The notes below the pieces were generated by a model. The model was not told the DNA's origin, searched no databases, and was given only the letters and a program-made list of their open reading frames with translations. Positions 62,811 to 64,000 of a DNA stretch of 64,000 bases are shown here, in pieces; positions within the stretch are counted from its first letter, which is position 1; the number at the start of each line of letters is the position of its first letter. The stretch lies in assembly GCF_000236705.1 (NCBI RefSeq), contig NC_016599.1, positions 868,001-932,000 on the forward strand, in the 5' to 3' direction. The DNA comes from Owenweeksia hongkongensis DSM 17368 (lineage in GTDB: Bacteria > Bacteroidota > Bacteroidia > Flavobacteriales > Schleiferiaceae). Both the position numbers and the translations under genes were made by a program.

Positions 62811-64000
62811 CAAAACGCATTTTACTAATAACCCATGCCATCATTCTTTTGGTGCTTTGGGTTTTAGCTTTTTTTACTGATGGCACAGGAGGTGGCGGTG
62901 ATTCTATCACCCACTTCTTTTTTGCTCAATTAGCTTGGAAAGAACCCATCAATTTTTTTGACCATTGGGGAAAACCATTTTTCACGCTATTTGCTTCACC
63001 ATGGGCTCAGTTTGGTTTTATTGGTATTAAATTTTTCAATATTTTCTGTGGTGTTTTTAGCTCCTACCTCACAGCTTTGATTGCCATACGCTTATCGAAG
63101 CCATGGCCCTGGGCAATAACAATTATGGCTTTTGTAGCACCCGCTTATTACACCTTTCTTTTCAGCGGACTTACCGAGCCTTTTTCATCTTTAGTAGTAG
63201 TTGGTGCTGTGTACCTCTGCCTTAGTGGCAAAATGGGTTGGGGATTATTTTTGGCATCATTTCTTCCATTTTGTAGATCCGAAGCACAGGTTTTTCTTCT
63301 CTTCTTCTTTGTCTTTGCCGTTTTAAATAAAGGTTGGAAACTCACTCCACTCCTACTTTCTGGCTACCTTATTTATGGCTTGGTAGGTTCCTTATATTTA
63401 GAAAGTCCATTATGGATTTTTGAAGTACCCTATAATCCTACTGGCTCGGTATATGGCCATGGTGAATGGTTGCATTATGTGAATATGCTTACTCACATGC
63501 TGGGGGTTCCCTTTATTATTTTGGCAGGCTTAGGTCTCATTCAATTTTTGCGTAAAGCTTTTATTCAGGGAAGTTTTAAGTGGAAATCCGAACTGTGGCT
63601 TGTCCATGGGATTTTCTTCTCGCTACTTGTAGGACATACCGTAGTGTGGGCTTTAGGGATTTATGGCAGCGCGGGCTTATCTCGAACATTAATCACCGTA
63701 TTTCCTCTTCTTTGGTTGATCATGCTGGATGGGCTAATTCTTTTAAAAGACACTTCCGCTAAGCTTTTTGCTGGCCGATCATATATCCTCCCGTTAACAA
63801 TTATTATCATTCAGGCCGGCATTACCTTCACTAGTCCGGTTTCAAAATATTACTACAATGCTCATTTAAAACTTAATGTAGAAGACCGTTTTATCAATTC
63901 TGAAATAGGCCCATTCATCAAAGAAAAGTATCCCGATATACGGCATTTTGTAATTGACAAGCCGTACCTCGCAATTGGACTAGGGATTAACTTTATTGAT
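62807..64000 (+). CDS. Multi-pass membrane protein (GT-C glycosyltransferase-like), 3' end outside window
   Basis: An ATG at 62807 overlaps the upstream stop codon by 4 nt, and the frame then stays open to the window edge (398 residues). The protein begins MTKRILLITHAIILLVLWVL and continues with many hydrophobic segments (for example GFIGIKFFNIFCGVFSSYL, SSLVVVGAVYLCLSG, HGIFFSLLVGHTVVWALGI). After the first helix comes GGGGDSITHFFFAQLAW, an acidic loop like that of GT-C polyprenyl-sugar transferases, with HWGKPFF soon after. A GT-C enzyme is the best guess; no family is certain. The C-terminus is missing. Confidence 0.75.
   Translation, partial: MTKRILLITHAIILLVLWVLAFFTDGTGGGGDSITHFFFAQLAWKEPINFFDHWGKPFFTLFASPWAQFGFIGIKFFNIFCGVFSSYLTALIAIRLSKPWPWAITIMAFVAPAYYTFLFSGLTEPFSSLVVVGAVYLCLSGKMGWGLFLASFLPFCRSEAQVFLLFFFVFAVLNKGWKLTPLLLSGYLIYGLVGSLYLESPLWIFEVPYNPTGSVYGHGEWLHYVNMLTHMLGVPFIILAGLGLIQFLRKAFIQGSFKWKSELWLVHGIFFSLLVGHTVVWALGIYGSAGLSRTLITVFPLLWLIMLDGLILLKDTSAKLFAGRSYILPLTIIIIQAGITFTSPVSKYYYNAHLKLNVEDRFINSEIGPFIKEKYPDIRHFVIDKPYLAIGLGINFID

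Noticed and set aside
1-64000. tRNA genes
   Set aside because: Intergenic regions were scanned for T-loop-like sequences and cloverleaf arms; none was convincing.

Overview
The window is a stretch of a Bacteroidota chromosome, most likely a marine Flavobacteriales bacterium. The supporting evidence is: low G+C; many secreted proteins with type IX secretion (T9SS) C-terminal sorting domains; one gliding-motility-type (CHU_C) C-terminus; DUF4199 and DUF4159 proteins; and the Bacteroidota promoter -7 box TAnnTTTG upstream of many genes. A Cryomorphaceae/Schleiferiaceae-like source is a guess. No tRNA, rRNA, CRISPR array or prophage was seen. One structural RNA, the SRP RNA, is present.

Layout. 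0-5.4 kb: a TPR histidine kinase (5' end cut by the window) with a single-domain response regulator, then sucC and three tandem lipoprotein paralogues. 5.5-10.8 kb: an envelope cluster with a LolD-like ATPase and the KDO route (KdsD-like isomerase, KdsA, KdsC). It is split by a gene for a seven-repeat secreted beta-propeller and by a hairpin-rich spacer. 10.9-21.8 kb: a T9SS cargo, fabI, a radical SAM protein, a MauE/thioredoxin-like membrane protein flanked by two Cys-rich lipoproteins, yebC-osmC, a three-gene membrane operon (YihY, DUF1206, DUF4235) and an SLC13-type transporter. 21.8-28.7 kb: gyrA and clpC, divergently transcribed. A complete IS3-family element with a 3-bp target duplication has landed between clpC and its terminator.

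28.8-50.7 kb: secreted and regulatory accessory genes. They include two giant paralogous T9SS proteins (1728 and 2512 aa) built from MAM-like and fibronectin III modules plus three PKD domains, and a 1075-aa CHU_C protein. DUF4159 and a THUMP-like methyltransferase form a small operon here. 50.7-53.6 kb: hisS overlapping hutH. 53.6-56.1 kb: a worn region with dispersed palindromic repeats, an antitoxin followed by a toxin remnant, and a copied fragment of a glycosyltransferase 3' end. 56.1-64 kb: a DUF4199 and two-glycosyltransferase operon, the SRP RNA, a second TPR histidine kinase, a transaldolase, a YrdC/Sua5-family protein and a multi-pass membrane protein running off the right edge.

The strongest candidates for something undescribed are the MauE/thioredoxin and Cys-rich lipoprotein set at 14.8-16.3 kb, the four-hairpin block at 9.1-9.25 kb, the uncharacterised N-terminal module of the protein at 28.8 kb, and the paired palindromes at 55.6 kb. 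All function calls come from reading motifs by eye; no database search was run.
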